Below are positions 37,266 through 46,256 of a stretch of 64,000 nt of DNA, piece after piece (the first letter of the stretch is position 1; each line of letters begins with the position of its first letter). Origin of the DNA: Acidobacteriaceae bacterium TAA 166 (GTDB lineage Bacteria; Acidobacteriota; Terriglobia; Terriglobales; Acidobacteriaceae); contig ATWD01000001.1 of assembly GCA_000421065.1 (NCBI GenBank), forward strand, positions 2,038,001 through 2,102,000, in the 5' to 3' direction. The notes under the pieces were generated by a model. The model had not been told where the DNA came from. It made no database searches and saw nothing but the letters and a program-made list of their open reading frames with translations. The translations under genes were made by a program, and so were the position numbers.

Positions 37266-37676
37266 TCACTGGTAATTTGACCCGCCGTTTTGAATCCGTT
37301 CGCGGATGTGCTCCTTCATCTGTTCGCGCAATTGCGCATATTCTGGTTTCTGATCATTGGTGAGTACAGCCTCAATCTTCTTGTCACTGTCTGCGAAGAT
37401 GCCTTTCAGCTTTCGAGCCTTCCGGAGTCGCGGACTCGACGAGTCGTTTCTCAATGCGGCCAACTTCTGTTGTCGGTCGGCGATGATCGGTTGAATCTTC
37501 GTCTTCTGATCCGCAGAAAGATACAGTTTTGAGTCGAGAAACGCGACCACTTGAACTGGAGTCCTGGGTTGGAGGCCGTCTGGTTGCTGAGTGGCCGTCT
37601 GCCCGTAAGTTGGAACAACCGCAATCGTGGGCAACAGTGCAAGAGCGAGCATCGCAGTAGTAAGGAAGTTTTTCAT
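37266..37676 (-). CDS. Periplasmic Spy/CpxP-like protein
   Basis: A 136-residue exported protein with a clean signal peptide (MKNFLTTAMLALALLPTIAV, cleavage near TYGQ). The mature part is helical and charged, with LYLSADQKTKIQPIIADRQQ and ILT-type LTNDQKPEYAQLREQMKEH helices. This resembles the short Spy/CpxP-like (LTXXQ-type) periplasmic proteins common in Acidobacteriota. Likely role: envelope-stress chaperone or regulator; assignment rests on pattern and length. Confidence 0.7.
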   Translation of the reverse strand: MKNFLTTAMLALALLPTIAVVPTYGQTATQQPDGLQPRTPVQVVAFLDSKLYLSADQKTKIQPIIADRQQKLAALRNDSSSPRLRKARKLKGIFADSDKKIEAVLTNDQKPEYAQLREQMKEHIRERIQNGGSNYQ

Positions 37677-38178
37677 TTCAGCTCCTTCAAGAGTGTTGGG
37701 TGCCTAATATCTGCACCTTCTGGTCTATTGTGAAGGGACGCTTCCGAGATGTTGCGCTCATACCTCTGAGCGCGGAAATTGGCATATGGGCGCGGTCATT
37801 CCCGCCCCAGCCACGATTTCCTCTGTTTGCAGAGCGGGCGCTTCAAGTGCAATGTGGCGACAAACAGTAGGGTCTTCGCCATTTTCCTTCTGTGCCTCCT
37901 CCAAATCAATGGGGACGAAGGCTAATTTCGAAAGAATCTCCGTCTCGACCGTGAGCGCTTGAGGAACGAAATATCTGATCTCGACTACAGGCTAACAACC
38001 GCGCTTGTGGCAAAATTCCCGCGTTTGGAATTACCGAGAAGAACGCGTTCACGTGGCCACCCACACTATGTTTGGCAACCAACGACGTGAGCGAATGTGC
38101 TCGCGCCTGCAGCGTCGAGTCGGAACCAATGGAATCCAGCCATTCATGTTCCCTGAACCAATTTACGAGAGGTACATC
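37677..38178. other. Divergent intergenic region
   Basis: About 500 bp between the leftward Spy-like gene and the rightward DUF3300 gene. Open frames here lack domain character. It must contain both promoters; I see no convincing boxes or palindromes. Confidence 0.4.
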
Positions 38179-39729
38179 ATGGCAATTGTGTCTGCAAAGA
38201 AGAAACGACAAATCCAAATCCAGCGTGTCATTCGAACGGCGGTCGCAACATCCAGACTTGCCGTGCAGCGCACGTTGTGTCTCGCGCGAGCAGGACTCGT
38301 CCTTTTTTTGATCGCGGTCCTCAGCCTCTCAGGAGAGGCGATGGCGTCCGCTCAAGTTGGGCGTGTCCCTGCGGATCACTACGATCAGCTGAGCTTTCTC
38401 CAACTAGATCAACTTGTTGCTCCTATCGCGCTCTACCCGGATGCGCTCGTTGCCCAAGTGCTCGCAAGCGCAACGTATCCCAACCAGGTCGCCGAGGCGA
38501 ACCTTTTCGTTCAGGCAAATCTGAACCTGTCTTTGGAAAAAAGGGCGCGGTTAGTGGATGCAAGGACATGGGATCCGGGTGTTAAATCTCTCGTCGCGTT
38601 CCCAAATGTCCTCGACAACATGGCAAAGAATTTGTCGTGGACTACGCAGCTTGGGAATGCCTATTACAACCAACCACAAGACGTAATGGCGGCCGTTCAG
38701 AGGATGCGCGAACGTGCTTACCAGGCAGGGAATCTTCGATCGACACCTCAGTTGAGTGTCGGATATCAACCTGGAACTGTTGTAATTCAGCCAGTGACGC
38801 CTTCCCTAATATATGTTCCTGTCTACAACCCATGGATTGTTTATGGACAGCCTGTACCTGTGTATCCGTCCTATGTTCACGTGGGTCCTCCTTCTGGAGC
38901 AGTCGTAACGGCGGCAGTGATAGGTTTTACCGCTGGAGTGCTGGTTTCTGCTTTGGCACCGTATAACTGGGGCTGTGCGCATTGGGTGCCAAATTGGACG
39001 GCTCACACGGTTGTTTTCAATCACGTAACCTACATCTCGCGCAGCGTTACGGTCATTAATCATGGCTACTATGGTTCGTTTGACCATTCGCCCGTGGCGC
39101 GTGCTTATAACCGTCAGGTCATCATTGGTCCCAGCGGTGGAGTCGCGACGCGAACATTTGTCGGCGGGCCCAACGGTACGAATGTACGAATTACCGGGCC
39201 TCAGGGTGGAACATATGATCGGGCAACATTTGCGGGCGGAAAATCCACGACGGTGACGGGCCCGAACGGTGAGTCCGCAAATCGAACAATCACAGGACGT
39301 GGTACTGGCGATGTAACCGCAACGACAACAGGGCCGAATGGCACTACGACTCGCAACACACAAGTCACGCCAGGAGGTACTACCACTACCATCACCGGAA
39401 CTCACGGACAAACCGTTACCCACACCGTCACAGGCCAAGGGACCGGGGACGTGACGGCCACAACGACCGGACCAAACGGCACGACAACAAGGACGACCCA
39501 ATCTACTCCAGGTGGCAATTCGACCACCATGACAGGGCCTAATGGACAACTTGGAACACGCGCCGTCACAGGGCGAGGGACTGGCGATGTCAATGCGGTG
39601 ACAACGGGGGCGAATGGAGGTTCAGTCGAGCGTCAGTCCGTGAATGGTCCTCACGGGGGAACGTCCACTATTACGGCTACCTCATCGAATGGTAAAAAAT
39701 GGACGCGTACTCGACACTTTCGTCGCTAG
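38179..39729 (+). CDS. Secreted DUF3300 protein with Thr/Gly-rich repeats
   Basis: The ATG at 38179 follows ACGAGAGG and opens a long basic lead and a hydrophobic signal (ARAGLVLFLIAVLSLSGEAM). The mature protein of roughly 470 residues has the DUF3300 core: LSFLQLDQLVAPIALYPDAL, VAQVLASATYPNQVAEANLF and YVPVYNPW. A hydrophobic segment (VVTAAVIGFTAGVLVSALAP) follows. The C-terminal 140 residues consist of a 46-residue Gly/Thr repeat beginning GTGDVTATTTGPNG, present three times with the last one diverged. The tail ends basic (RTRHFRR). Exported envelope protein of unknown function; the repeats suggest a flexible surface stalk. Confidence 0.85.
   Translation: MAIVSAKKKRQIQIQRVIRTAVATSRLAVQRTLCLARAGLVLFLIAVLSLSGEAMASAQVGRVPADHYDQLSFLQLDQLVAPIALYPDALVAQVLASATYPNQVAEANLFVQANLNLSLEKRARLVDARTWDPGVKSLVAFPNVLDNMAKNLSWTTQLGNAYYNQPQDVMAAVQRMRERAYQAGNLRSTPQLSVGYQPGTVVIQPVTPSLIYVPVYNPWIVYGQPVPVYPSYVHVGPPSGAVVTAAVIGFTAGVLVSALAPYNWGCAHWVPNWTAHTVVFNHVTYISRSVTVINHGYYGSFDHSPVARAYNRQVIIGPSGGVATRTFVGGPNGTNVRITGPQGGTYDRATFAGGKSTTVTGPNGESANRTITGRGTGDVTATTTGPNGTTTRNTQVTPGGTTTTITGTHGQTVTHTVTGQGTGDVTATTTGPNGTTTRTTQSTPGGNSTTMTGPNGQLGTRAVTGRGTGDVNAVTTGANGGSVERQSVNGPHGGTSTITATSSNGKKWTRTRHFRR
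39301..39714 (+). repeat. Three tandem 138-bp coding repeats
   Basis: Units start at 39301, 39439 and 39577, each encoding 46 residues that begin GTGDV and contain TTGPNG-like and PGG-like turns. Copies one and two are close; the third is diverged. The exact 138-bp period keeps the frame. Confidence 0.8.
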
Positions 39730-39848
39730 CCGTTTGTCGCTGTTATGACGGATACAGCGTTGGCTGTGATCCGGCATAACTGCAATTGCTAAATACCGCG
39801 AATCGTTGTTTCTCATAGCCGTGTGTAAACGGAGCACAAGACACAGCC

Positions 39849-40118
39849 ATGTATGGCAACAAAAATCTAGAAAATCTAAGCATTGCATTCATCGCGATAC
39901 TTATCGTTGCGTTGAGCTTGTTTGAGGGAGTACGTATCACGTACCCGACGATTCTCGCGTACGTCGATCCCAACTATTTTGAATTTGTGAATATTGCTGG
40001 TGACATCTATGTTGAACCGCGTATGCCGGATCGAGAGCGCGAAGCTCTCCTGAGTACCGTTGGCGCCTCGGAAAAGGAACTCTCGCAATTTTACGAAGGC
40101 CTTAGCAGCCATCCACGT
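39849..40118 (+). pseudogene. Truncated membrane-anchored protein of unknown function
   Basis: Starts MYGNKNLENLSIAFIAILIV, a signal-anchor helix, followed by an acidic segment with GDIYVEPRMPDREREALLST and KELSQFYEGLSSHP. From about 40118 the frame (open to 40253) merely reads the opposite strand of the MFS remnant, so the true C-terminus is lost. A recombination joint lies at the fusion point. I do not recognise the family. Confidence 0.5.
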
Positions 40119-40541
40119 ATGTCGCCTACCAGTTGCGCTACGAAAGTCTGCCGCGCGGAAGCATCAAGCGCGGCCGCAGAGCCGAACAGGAACAAATATA
40201 TAGACGTGCCAGAGATGGACGCTGCCTGCGATCGTAAGGATTCCCAAAGCTAGGACCGGTATGGCCATCGTCGCCTGGGTGATCATGAGGAGCTTGCGTT
40301 GATTGAAACGATCCGCAGCAAGTCCAGTCCAGGGCAACAGAAGGAGTTGTGGAGCAAACTGGAACGCCATGACGAAACCGACGGCAGATTCATCGTGGTG
40401 TGTTAGTTGGGTGAGGACGAGCCAGTCTTGAGCGACGCGCTGCATCCATGTCCCGATGTTGGAAACCAGAGAACCAGCGGTCCAGAGACGAAAATTGAAG
40501 ATGCTCAGAGCCCGGAAAGCACCCGCCACTGGATTCCTCAT
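40118..40541 (-). pseudogene. MFS transporter, N-terminal fragment
   Basis: The first 115 residues (FRALSIFNFRLWTAGSLVSN, IGTWMQRVAQDWLVL, PWTGLAADRFNQRKLLMIT) are an EntS-like major facilitator start with the GxxADRxxRR-like loop. A frameshift near 40195 is followed by FLFGSAAALDASARQTFVAQ, LVGD in another frame, and then all further transmembrane segments are missing. The ATG at 40541 overlaps the stop of the gene before it (ATGA), so it was the last gene of the MarR-controlled operon. Confidence 0.8.
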
Positions 40542-40867
40542 GAACGTTCCGGAGAATTACCTCCATGAAACTGGCCGAAATGCCGCGCCGAGAACAGGCT
40601 GATCAGCATTAAGCCAACCGCAAGAGCAACAACATCACTTATCGATCTCAGATCAAAGTCGCCAACGCACACCACGAGAAGGTAACCGACGACGGCGTTG
40701 AAGAAGCCCCAGAGAACGTTCACGGTAGACGAGGAAAGCCCTTCGCCGGAAGGCTTTGCGAAGGGAGATTGGAAAGGCTCTCCCATCATGCCGCTGACAG
40801 AATGCGGAATGGCATTGGCCAGGAAAATTCCTCCAAAGAAGTACGACACAAGATGAAGCCAGTTCAT
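40538..40867 (-). CDS. Small membrane protein of unknown function
   Basis: A 109-residue protein with three or so hydrophobic helices (VSYFFGGIFLANAIPHSVSG, VNVLWGFFNAVVGYLLVVC, VVALAVGLMLISLFSAR). No named family recognised. It is encoded 2 bp after the isochorismatase-like gene and overlaps the MFS start, so it belongs to the same MarR-headed operon. It may be an accessory membrane component of the exporter or a quinone-type oxidoreductase; unproven. Confidence 0.65.
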   Translation of the reverse strand: MNWLHLVSYFFGGIFLANAIPHSVSGMMGEPFQSPFAKPSGEGLSSSTVNVLWGFFNAVVGYLLVVCVGDFDLRSISDVVALAVGLMLISLFSARHFGQFHGGNSPERS

Positions 40868-40869
40868 AG

Positions 40870-41433
40870 TTATGCGCTCCTCATCGCCAGCAGGTTAAGA
40901 ATGTCGTGGGTTGAACCTGTTTCTCCGAGCCGGGGAAAAACGCTTGCAAGACTATACTCGTGTGCTTCGGGACGCCTATCGGTCATGGCATCGAGGGCCA
41001 GCGTGACGTTGAACCCAGCCTCATATGCCTGCCGAGCGGTAGCCTCAACCCCTGTGCCAGTCGCCACGCCAGTGATAACAACCTGCGTTATTCCCTTCGC
41101 CTTCAATTGTGCTTCGAGATCCGTGCTCGCGAATGCGCCCCACGTCCGCTTCGTCACGACGATGTCGCCGGGCTGGAGATCTAACTCTGGAATCAGATCG
41201 CTAAATCCTTCGGGCAGCGTCGAGTGACACCGCAGCTGTTCGGTCCGTCCTGGCGCGCCTCCAGCGACATTGACCAAGACGACAGGGAGATCACGCTGAC
41301 GAAAGGCATCCAGCAAAGCACGGGTTTGCTCGATCACATCAGCGATAGGGTGAATAAGGGACGAGTTGATAATGCCCTTCTGAAGATCAATGACAATGAG
41401 GGCGGTCTTCGGATCAAGTGTTGTAAGGGACAT
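40870..41433 (-). CDS. Isochorismatase-like hydrolase, no catalytic Cys
   Basis: A 187-residue isochorismatase-fold protein: Asp in ALIVIDLQKGI, Lys in VVTKRTWGAF and the cis-peptide/nucleophile region VVITGVATGTGVEATARQAY. The position that is Cys in nicotinamidases and N-carbamoyl hydrolases is not Cys here, as in isochorismatases proper and several MarR-linked family members. Probably acts on a small aromatic or vinyl-ether compound. It follows the MarR gene in the same direction. Confidence 0.85.
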   Translation of the reverse strand: MSLTTLDPKTALIVIDLQKGIINSSLIHPIADVIEQTRALLDAFRQRDLPVVLVNVAGGAPGRTEQLRCHSTLPEGFSDLIPELDLQPGDIVVTKRTWGAFASTDLEAQLKAKGITQVVITGVATGTGVEATARQAYEAGFNVTLALDAMTDRRPEAHEYSLASVFPRLGETGSTHDILNLLAMRSA

Positions 41434-41489
41434 TCGGCTTTTTCCTTAAATGTGATGGGATGAGAGTTGAGTTTCTGCACAAGAGGACA

Positions 41490-41942
41490 TCAGTCCTCGA
41501 TGAGTCGCGTGAGCAGGTCGACGGCGGCCGTGAGCTTTTCCTGCTCCTGACCGGAGAGCTTCTTCTGGATTGTGGTTGTGAGCCAATCCTGAGTTGCGGC
41601 GCGACCTTCCCTGAGCAGCTTCTCGCATTTTCGAGAGAGTGAAATCAAGGTCTGGCGCCCGTCCTTCGGGTCCGGGGAGCCTTTCACTAATCCGGCTTCC
41701 AGCAATGATGTGACGATGGTGCTCATGGACTGAGGACGCATGCCCTCAGCTCGGGCGAGGCTCGACACGGCTGCAGGACCGTCTTTCTCGAGACGAAGGA
41801 GGACGGAGGCCTGTGAAGGCTTCAAATCACTTCGTCCACCTTGCTCGCGCAGCTTCCGCTTCAGTTTGCCGAAGGCCGCACGAAGTTCTGCTGCAAGCGC
41901 AGAAGCCCGCTCGGCTTGATAACCACTTGCTCGATTATCCAT
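41490..41942 (-). CDS. MarR family transcriptional regulator
   Basis: A 150-residue winged-helix protein: LKPSQASVLLRLEKDGPAAV, SSLARAEGMRPQSMSTIV and the wing SPDPKDGRQTLISLS are typical MarR. It heads the operon with the isochorismatase-like, membrane and MFS genes, and palindromes directly upstream of its start indicate autoregulation. Ligand probably a phenolic or drug-like compound. Confidence 0.92.
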   Translation of the reverse strand: MDNRASGYQAERASALAAELRAAFGKLKRKLREQGGRSDLKPSQASVLLRLEKDGPAAVSSLARAEGMRPQSMSTIVTSLLEAGLVKGSPDPKDGRQTLISLSRKCEKLLREGRAATQDWLTTTIQKKLSGQEQEKLTAAVDLLTRLIED

Positions 41943-41961
41943 GAATCGATTCTTGCATATC

Positions 41962-41987
41962 TACAGTTTTCTGTACAGTATTCTGTA
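41962..41987. promoter_or_regulatory. Probable MarR operator (two overlapping palindromes)
   Basis: TACAG-TTTT-CTGTA and TACAG-TATT-CTGTA are two perfect 5-bp inverted repeats sharing two bases, 20 bp upstream of the MarR start codon. Such overlapping dyads are usual MarR-family sites. Confidence 0.65.
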
Positions 41988-42075
41988 TACTTCAAAGTTT
42001 CAAACCATCTGTGGTGATCAGGCTGCTCACTGAGCAGTGTGGATGGATACCCTTCCGCATTTCCAATCGCAGAAT

Positions 42076-42635
42076 ATGAGGATTTGGTCTTTTCAGCCTT
42101 GCACACTCGCCGTGGTGTTCCTGATTGGTGGCTCCGACGCTTACGAGCACTCCCCACTGGCCAGACTTTGGATACTGGACGGAAGAGACTTTCTGCTTAG
42201 CCACTCTCGTTGGCTATGGACCTTGATTCTGTCAGTAGTGTGGAGCTACCAACACAGGATTCACTTTCCTTCCTGAAGCCGCCGGAGTTTAGGACGTATC
42301 AATCTCAAGTGCAGGGTCTGAAGCAGATAGCCGCGTCGCGCGAGCCCGCTTTTTGCCGCAACTCAACCTGGATTTTCAATACGGCCTCGATTCTACTCAC
42401 GCAACTGTACGCGACCGTGGATATGCTGACTTCGTCCGATTGGACATCCCGGTTTTCGACTTCTTCAAGGCACGAAACGAACAAAAGCAAATATAGCAAC
42501 AGGTATCCGCCGCGCAGATCAATGCCTATATAGCGAAGAGAGTCCTCTCGCGTGAGTATCAAGACGCGCTTAGTGAAGTAAACGGCACACGGGCACAGTT
42601 CGATGCCACCGCACAACAGAGAGATCCATGCCGTA
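42076..42635 (+). pseudogene. TolC-like outer-membrane efflux protein, remnant
   Basis: A signal-peptide-like start (MRIWSFQPCTLAVVFLIGGS) is followed by frames that do not connect. From about 42318 one frame reads VARARFLPQLNLDFQYGLDS, HATVRDRGYADFVRLDIPVF and DFFKARNEQKQI, then an in-frame TAG, then QQVSAAQINAYIAKRVLSRE and YQDALSEVNGTRAQFDATAQ. This is the strand-to-coiled-coil region of a TolC-family protein. Both ends are lost. It may have belonged to the broken MFS exporter system nearby. Confidence 0.6.
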
Positions 42636-42672
42636 CACCTTCTGATCCCGCTCCGGCGGGATCAGAAGGTGT
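42635..42672. terminator. Perfect 17-bp stem hairpin
   Basis: ACACCTTCTGATCCCGC pairs exactly with GCGGGATCAGAAGGTGT across the loop TCCG. The T-rich stretch TGTTTCTTCTT follows on the + strand. A strong intrinsic terminator for rightward transcription is likely; a palindromic repetitive element is the alternative. Confidence 0.6.
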
Positions 42673-42738
42673 TGTTTCTTCTTCGCCTCCGTTCGCGGAG
42701 CCAATTTAAAGCCCGATACCTTCCCAGGGCTCATACTT

Positions 42739-42985
42739 TTAGTCCAACAGCCCGTTCTCGAAGTAAAACTTGAAATGCCAAGGGGCGTGTTCAAGCAGCG
42801 TCGGGATACTCGGTAGTCCGGTTACCCACTCCGGATGATCTAGTATGCTGAGAACGGTCCTAAAGCCGTCCGAACGCTCCGCAAAAGGAGGGAATATTGA
42901 TGTGATCTGACGCAATAGTCTCCGGACTTCACCTCTAGACCATCCGGCTTCCTCGCGCAGGCGGCTGATGGTTAGTTTTGTGCCC
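42739..42985 (-). pseudogene. Unrecognised coding remnant
   Basis: Reading leftward, an open stretch of about 80 codons has protein-like composition (LTISRLREEAGWSRGEVRRL, LRQITSIFPPFAERSDGFRT, HAPWHFKFYFENGLLD) and ends in TAA. No start codon is available in frame; a nearby ATG with GGAGG before it (about 43005) is in another frame. Looks like a frameshifted small gene. Family not recognised. Confidence 0.3.
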
Positions 42986-43210
42986 GTATGTCATCCTTTG
43001 AACACCTCCGGTATTCAAGTACAAACCAGGACTTCCCTCTGAATGCCGGCAACATAAGGAAATCCGCATAGTTCTCGTGCAGAAAGTCGACGCTTTCGTG
43101 GGGCATTTCGACGGTACTTACCTTGTATAGCCAAATGGGAGAACGCAGCAAGTGCTGGCATACCTAGCTATCAGGGTTTACAGGATTTGAGGGAACCTTT
43201 TAGTCAGAGA

Positions 43211-43241
43211 TTGACACCCCTAGCGCACTATGGGTTAGCAT
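43211..43241 (+). promoter_or_regulatory. Candidate promoter of the PadR-ADOP operon
   Basis: TTGACA at 43211 is followed after 18-19 bp by TTAGCAT, about 25 bp before the PadR start codon. The -35 box is perfect, the -10 weak; PadR probably binds in this area. Confidence 0.35.
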
Positions 43242-43265
43242 CTTATCGTAACAGGGTCTAAACAA

Positions 43266-43592
43266 ATGGCCAAGACCGACATTCAGGGCACCTTGGATCT
43301 TCTCATCCTCAAAACGCTTTCACAGACGGGAGAGTTGCATGGGTACGGGATTGTTCTGCATATCCAGACTGCCTCGGCTGAATTGCTACGGGTCGAGGAA
43401 GGTTCTCTTTATCCGGCGCTCCATCGCATGGAGCAGAAAGGCTGGGTCAACTCGCAATGGGCACTCACCGAAACGAACCGAAAAGCGAAGTATTACAAGC
43501 TGACCGCCGTTGGGCGCAAGCAGCTTCAGGAAGCCGAAAAGAGTTTTGAACAACTGGTGAAAGGCCTGCGCGCCATGTTGCGCTACGCGTGA
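43266..43592 (+). CDS. PadR family transcriptional regulator
   Basis: A 108-residue winged-helix protein of the short Acidobacteriota type: QGTLDLLILKTLSQTGELHG, YGIVLHIQTAS, LLRVEEGSLYPALHRMEQKG and NRKAKYYKLTAVGRKQL. It is encoded 6 bp before the first of three large permeases and is the normal partner of ADOP permease operons, presumably repressing them until an unknown signal is bound. Confidence 0.93.
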   Translation: MAKTDIQGTLDLLILKTLSQTGELHGYGIVLHIQTASAELLRVEEGSLYPALHRMEQKGWVNSQWALTETNRKAKYYKLTAVGRKQLQEAEKSFEQLVKGLRAMLRYA

Positions 43593-43598
43593 GGTCCC

Positions 43599-46235
43599 AT
43601 GTCGCTCTTTCGCCGCATCTCTAACCTGTTCTTGCGCTCAAGGATGGACCGCGAGATCGATGCTGAGATCAGATCCCATCTGCGGATGAGAACTGAGGAC
43701 AATATCGCTTCCGATATGCTGCCAGATCAGGCACGACGGGACGCATTGCTTCGTTTCGGAAATCCCACGGTAACCAGGGAACGAGTTGCGGCCTCGGATG
43801 CCGCACTCACACTGGAGAGTATCGGGATGGATGTACAGTATGCGTTTCGTCGACTTGCAAAATCACAGGGCTTTTCGATTGCTGCGATTCTGACTCTTGC
43901 TCTCGGGATCGGAGCAACGACGGCCATCTTTAGCGCCGCGTATGCGCTGCTGCTCAGGTCGCTGCCTTTTCAGCATGCTGATCGCATCCTCGGTATCTAT
44001 GAGACCCACCCACAAATTGTTGGAGGCGCAGAGGTCAATTTCCTGGACTATCAGGACTGGCGCAGACAGCAGACGAGCTTTGAGCAGGTAGCTGCCTATT
44101 CCGGCTCAAGCTCCGACACCATGTCCTTGCTTATGCAGGATCATGGAGAACAGGTTCGCACGGTTCTCGCATCGACCAATCTATTCTCGCTTCTTGGGGT
44201 TACGCCTCTTCTAGGCCGCGCGTTTGTACAACAGGATGACGCTCCGAATGCAAATCATGTTGTTGTGCTCAGCGACGAAGCCTGGCGGCGATATTTTGGA
44301 GCTGATCGCAGTGTCCTCGGGCGCAGCATCGATCTCAACAGCGTCAGCTATACCGTGATCGGTGTGCTTCCTCCCGAAGGCGCTTATCCTTCTACCGGCG
44401 AATTCTGGATGCCTCTCTCGCTGATGGACAAAGAGTCGCAGACCCGTCGCGTAGGGCACACGCTGGATGTCTTGGGCCGGCTGAAGCCCGGTATCGATTT
44501 TGCAGAGGCGCGCGCCGATATGCAGACCATCGCGGCACGGCTGGCGCAGGTTCATCCGGCAACGAACAGAAACATCGGTGTACTCCTCATTCCGTTGCGC
44601 GAACAGCTCGTGGGCGCGTTACGACCGGCCATCCTGACGCTCCTGGGTTGCGTTGTCCTGGTCCTGTGTATCGCCTGCGCCAATGTAGCAAATCTCTTAT
44701 TGGTACGGAGTGCTACACACGTCCGCGAAGCTGCCGTAAGGCAGGCGCTTGGGGCAAGCCGCCTCCGCATGTTCGCACTGTACCTTTCCGAAACCTTGAT
44801 TCTGTGTCTGCTTGGAGGTTTTCTCGGGACGATACTCGCCGCACACACTCTTCCACTCCTGCGAGTGGCGTTTGCACATACGGCGGGAACCGACCCATCG
44901 TTGATTCAATCGATTCAGCTCAATGTTCCGGTTCTGCTGGTCACGTCAGGCATTTGTCTATTCACTGCCATCCTCTTTAGCTTGCTGCCGATGGCGAAGG
45001 CCCCGAACAAATTGGCTGACTCGCTGCGCCCGGGTGACCGCAGCAGCACAATCAGAAGGGACTGGAGCCGAAGCGCGCTTATCTCCACGGAGATTGCGAT
45101 AGCCATCGTTGTGCTGTTTCTGGGAACGCTTCTGATCCGGAGCTTTCAAAAGCTTAATCGAGTGGAGCCAGGTTTCCGTACTGATCACCTGCTTAGCCTT
45201 GAGATCAAATTGCCCCAACCTCGATACGAAGATTCGACTCCCGCAACGAATCACTTTTACGAGAGGTTGATCGACAAGCTACGGCAATCGCCAGGCATTC
45301 TGTCGGCCGGGACGACAATTACCGTTCCGCTTCGAGCGTCGCATGCGATGACACGGTTTCTCATTGCGGGTGCAGCTCCGGTGGCCCCGGGTGCGTTGCC
45401 GATGGAACAGGTCCGCTCCGTCAGTCCAGATTTCTTCCATACGATGGGCCTTGAATTGAAGCAAGGCAGGGTGTTCGAAGAGAAAGACATCGAGAGCAAT
45501 TCGAATTTCATCATCGTGAATCAGGCATTTGCCCAACGTTATCTCACCGGCAAAGACCCGTTGACTTCAAGCATTCTGATGAATGTCCTTAGTCCTCATC
45601 CGGAGAAGATGCCTGTGATTGGCGTAGTCTCGAACGCTCACGATCTGGGTGTCGAGACCGAGGCTGAACCTGAACTCTACTTTCCAGGTTTTGGCACCCA
45701 TGCCGTTCTTCTGATCCGCACGAATGCAGACCCGAAGAGCATACTTCCCGAGGTGCGCAGTGCTGTCAGGGAGTTCGATCCGAATTTACCCATCTACCAT
45801 GTAGAGACCCTCGATGAGGTTCTCTCCGATTCCTTGGCTCGACAAAAGATGATCGCGATTTTGCTCGGCATCTTTGCATTGCTGGCGCTGACGCTTGCGG
45901 CCATCGGCATTTACGGAGTGATCACCTATTCGGTCACGCAACGTCAACGTGAGATTGGCGTCCGCATGGCACTTGGCGCAACCCGAGCGAAGATATTGCT
46001 GTTAATCCTGCGGGAATCCGCCACTTTCACAGGCGTTGGAGTTCTGGTGGGGCTGGTCGCCGCCTTCGCAAGCGCACACCTTGCAAGTGCGCTTCTATTT
46101 CAGACCAGTACCGCCGATCCCGTTTCTACTTGTGTATCAATCTTTGGGCTCCTGGTTATTGCAATCTTGGCGGCTGTCTTGCCTGCTGGCCGGGCCGCAA
46201 AGATAAATCCCGTTGAAGCTCTTCGATCGGAGTAA
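43599..46235 (+). CDS. ADOP-family permease (MacB/FtsX-like)
   Basis: An 878-residue membrane protein. Residues 1-80 are the permease prefix domain (SLFRRISNLFLRSRMDREID, QARRDALLRFGN). Then come a MacB periplasmic-core domain after the first helix (ILTLALGIGATTAIFSAAYA), an FtsX unit (LTLLGCVVLVLCIACANVAN, LLLVRSATHVREAAVRQALG), a second periplasmic region and a final FtsX unit (LAAIGIYGVITYSVTQRQRE, IGVRMALGAT). The fused, duplicated design without its own ATPase is that of acidobacterial duplicated orphan permeases. Substrate unknown. No ATP-binding subunit is encoded nearby. Confidence 0.92.
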   Translation: MSLFRRISNLFLRSRMDREIDAEIRSHLRMRTEDNIASDMLPDQARRDALLRFGNPTVTRERVAASDAALTLESIGMDVQYAFRRLAKSQGFSIAAILTLALGIGATTAIFSAAYALLLRSLPFQHADRILGIYETHPQIVGGAEVNFLDYQDWRRQQTSFEQVAAYSGSSSDTMSLLMQDHGEQVRTVLASTNLFSLLGVTPLLGRAFVQQDDAPNANHVVVLSDEAWRRYFGADRSVLGRSIDLNSVSYTVIGVLPPEGAYPSTGEFWMPLSLMDKESQTRRVGHTLDVLGRLKPGIDFAEARADMQTIAARLAQVHPATNRNIGVLLIPLREQLVGALRPAILTLLGCVVLVLCIACANVANLLLVRSATHVREAAVRQALGASRLRMFALYLSETLILCLLGGFLGTILAAHTLPLLRVAFAHTAGTDPSLIQSIQLNVPVLLVTSGICLFTAILFSLLPMAKAPNKLADSLRPGDRSSTIRRDWSRSALISTEIAIAIVVLFLGTLLIRSFQKLNRVEPGFRTDHLLSLEIKLPQPRYEDSTPATNHFYERLIDKLRQSPGILSAGTTITVPLRASHAMTRFLIAGAAPVAPGALPMEQVRSVSPDFFHTMGLELKQGRVFEEKDIESNSNFIIVNQAFAQRYLTGKDPLTSSILMNVLSPHPEKMPVIGVVSNAHDLGVETEAEPELYFPGFGTHAVLLIRTNADPKSILPEVRSAVREFDPNLPIYHVETLDEVLSDSLARQKMIAILLGIFALLALTLAAIGIYGVITYSVTQRQREIGVRMALGATRAKILLLILRESATFTGVGVLVGLVAAFASAHLASALLFQTSTADPVSTCVSIFGLLVIAILAAVLPAGRAAKINPVEALRSE

Positions 46236-46256
46236 CGCTCCGTGTGAGGTGATTCC

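Noticed and set aside
38806-39549. 247-aa minus-strand frame opposite the DUF3300 repeats
   Set aside because: Cys/Arg-rich composition caused by reading the complementary strand of a Thr/Gly repeat region; no ribosome binding site or domain.
39301-39714. CRISPR array
   Set aside because: The periodic sequence is an in-frame protein repeat without spacer-like unique segments or short palindromic repeats; no cas genes occur in the window.
40118-40253. C-terminal extension of the membrane-anchored protein starting at 39849
   Set aside because: These codons are antisense to recognisable MFS sequence, so the apparent extension is the product of a recombination joint.
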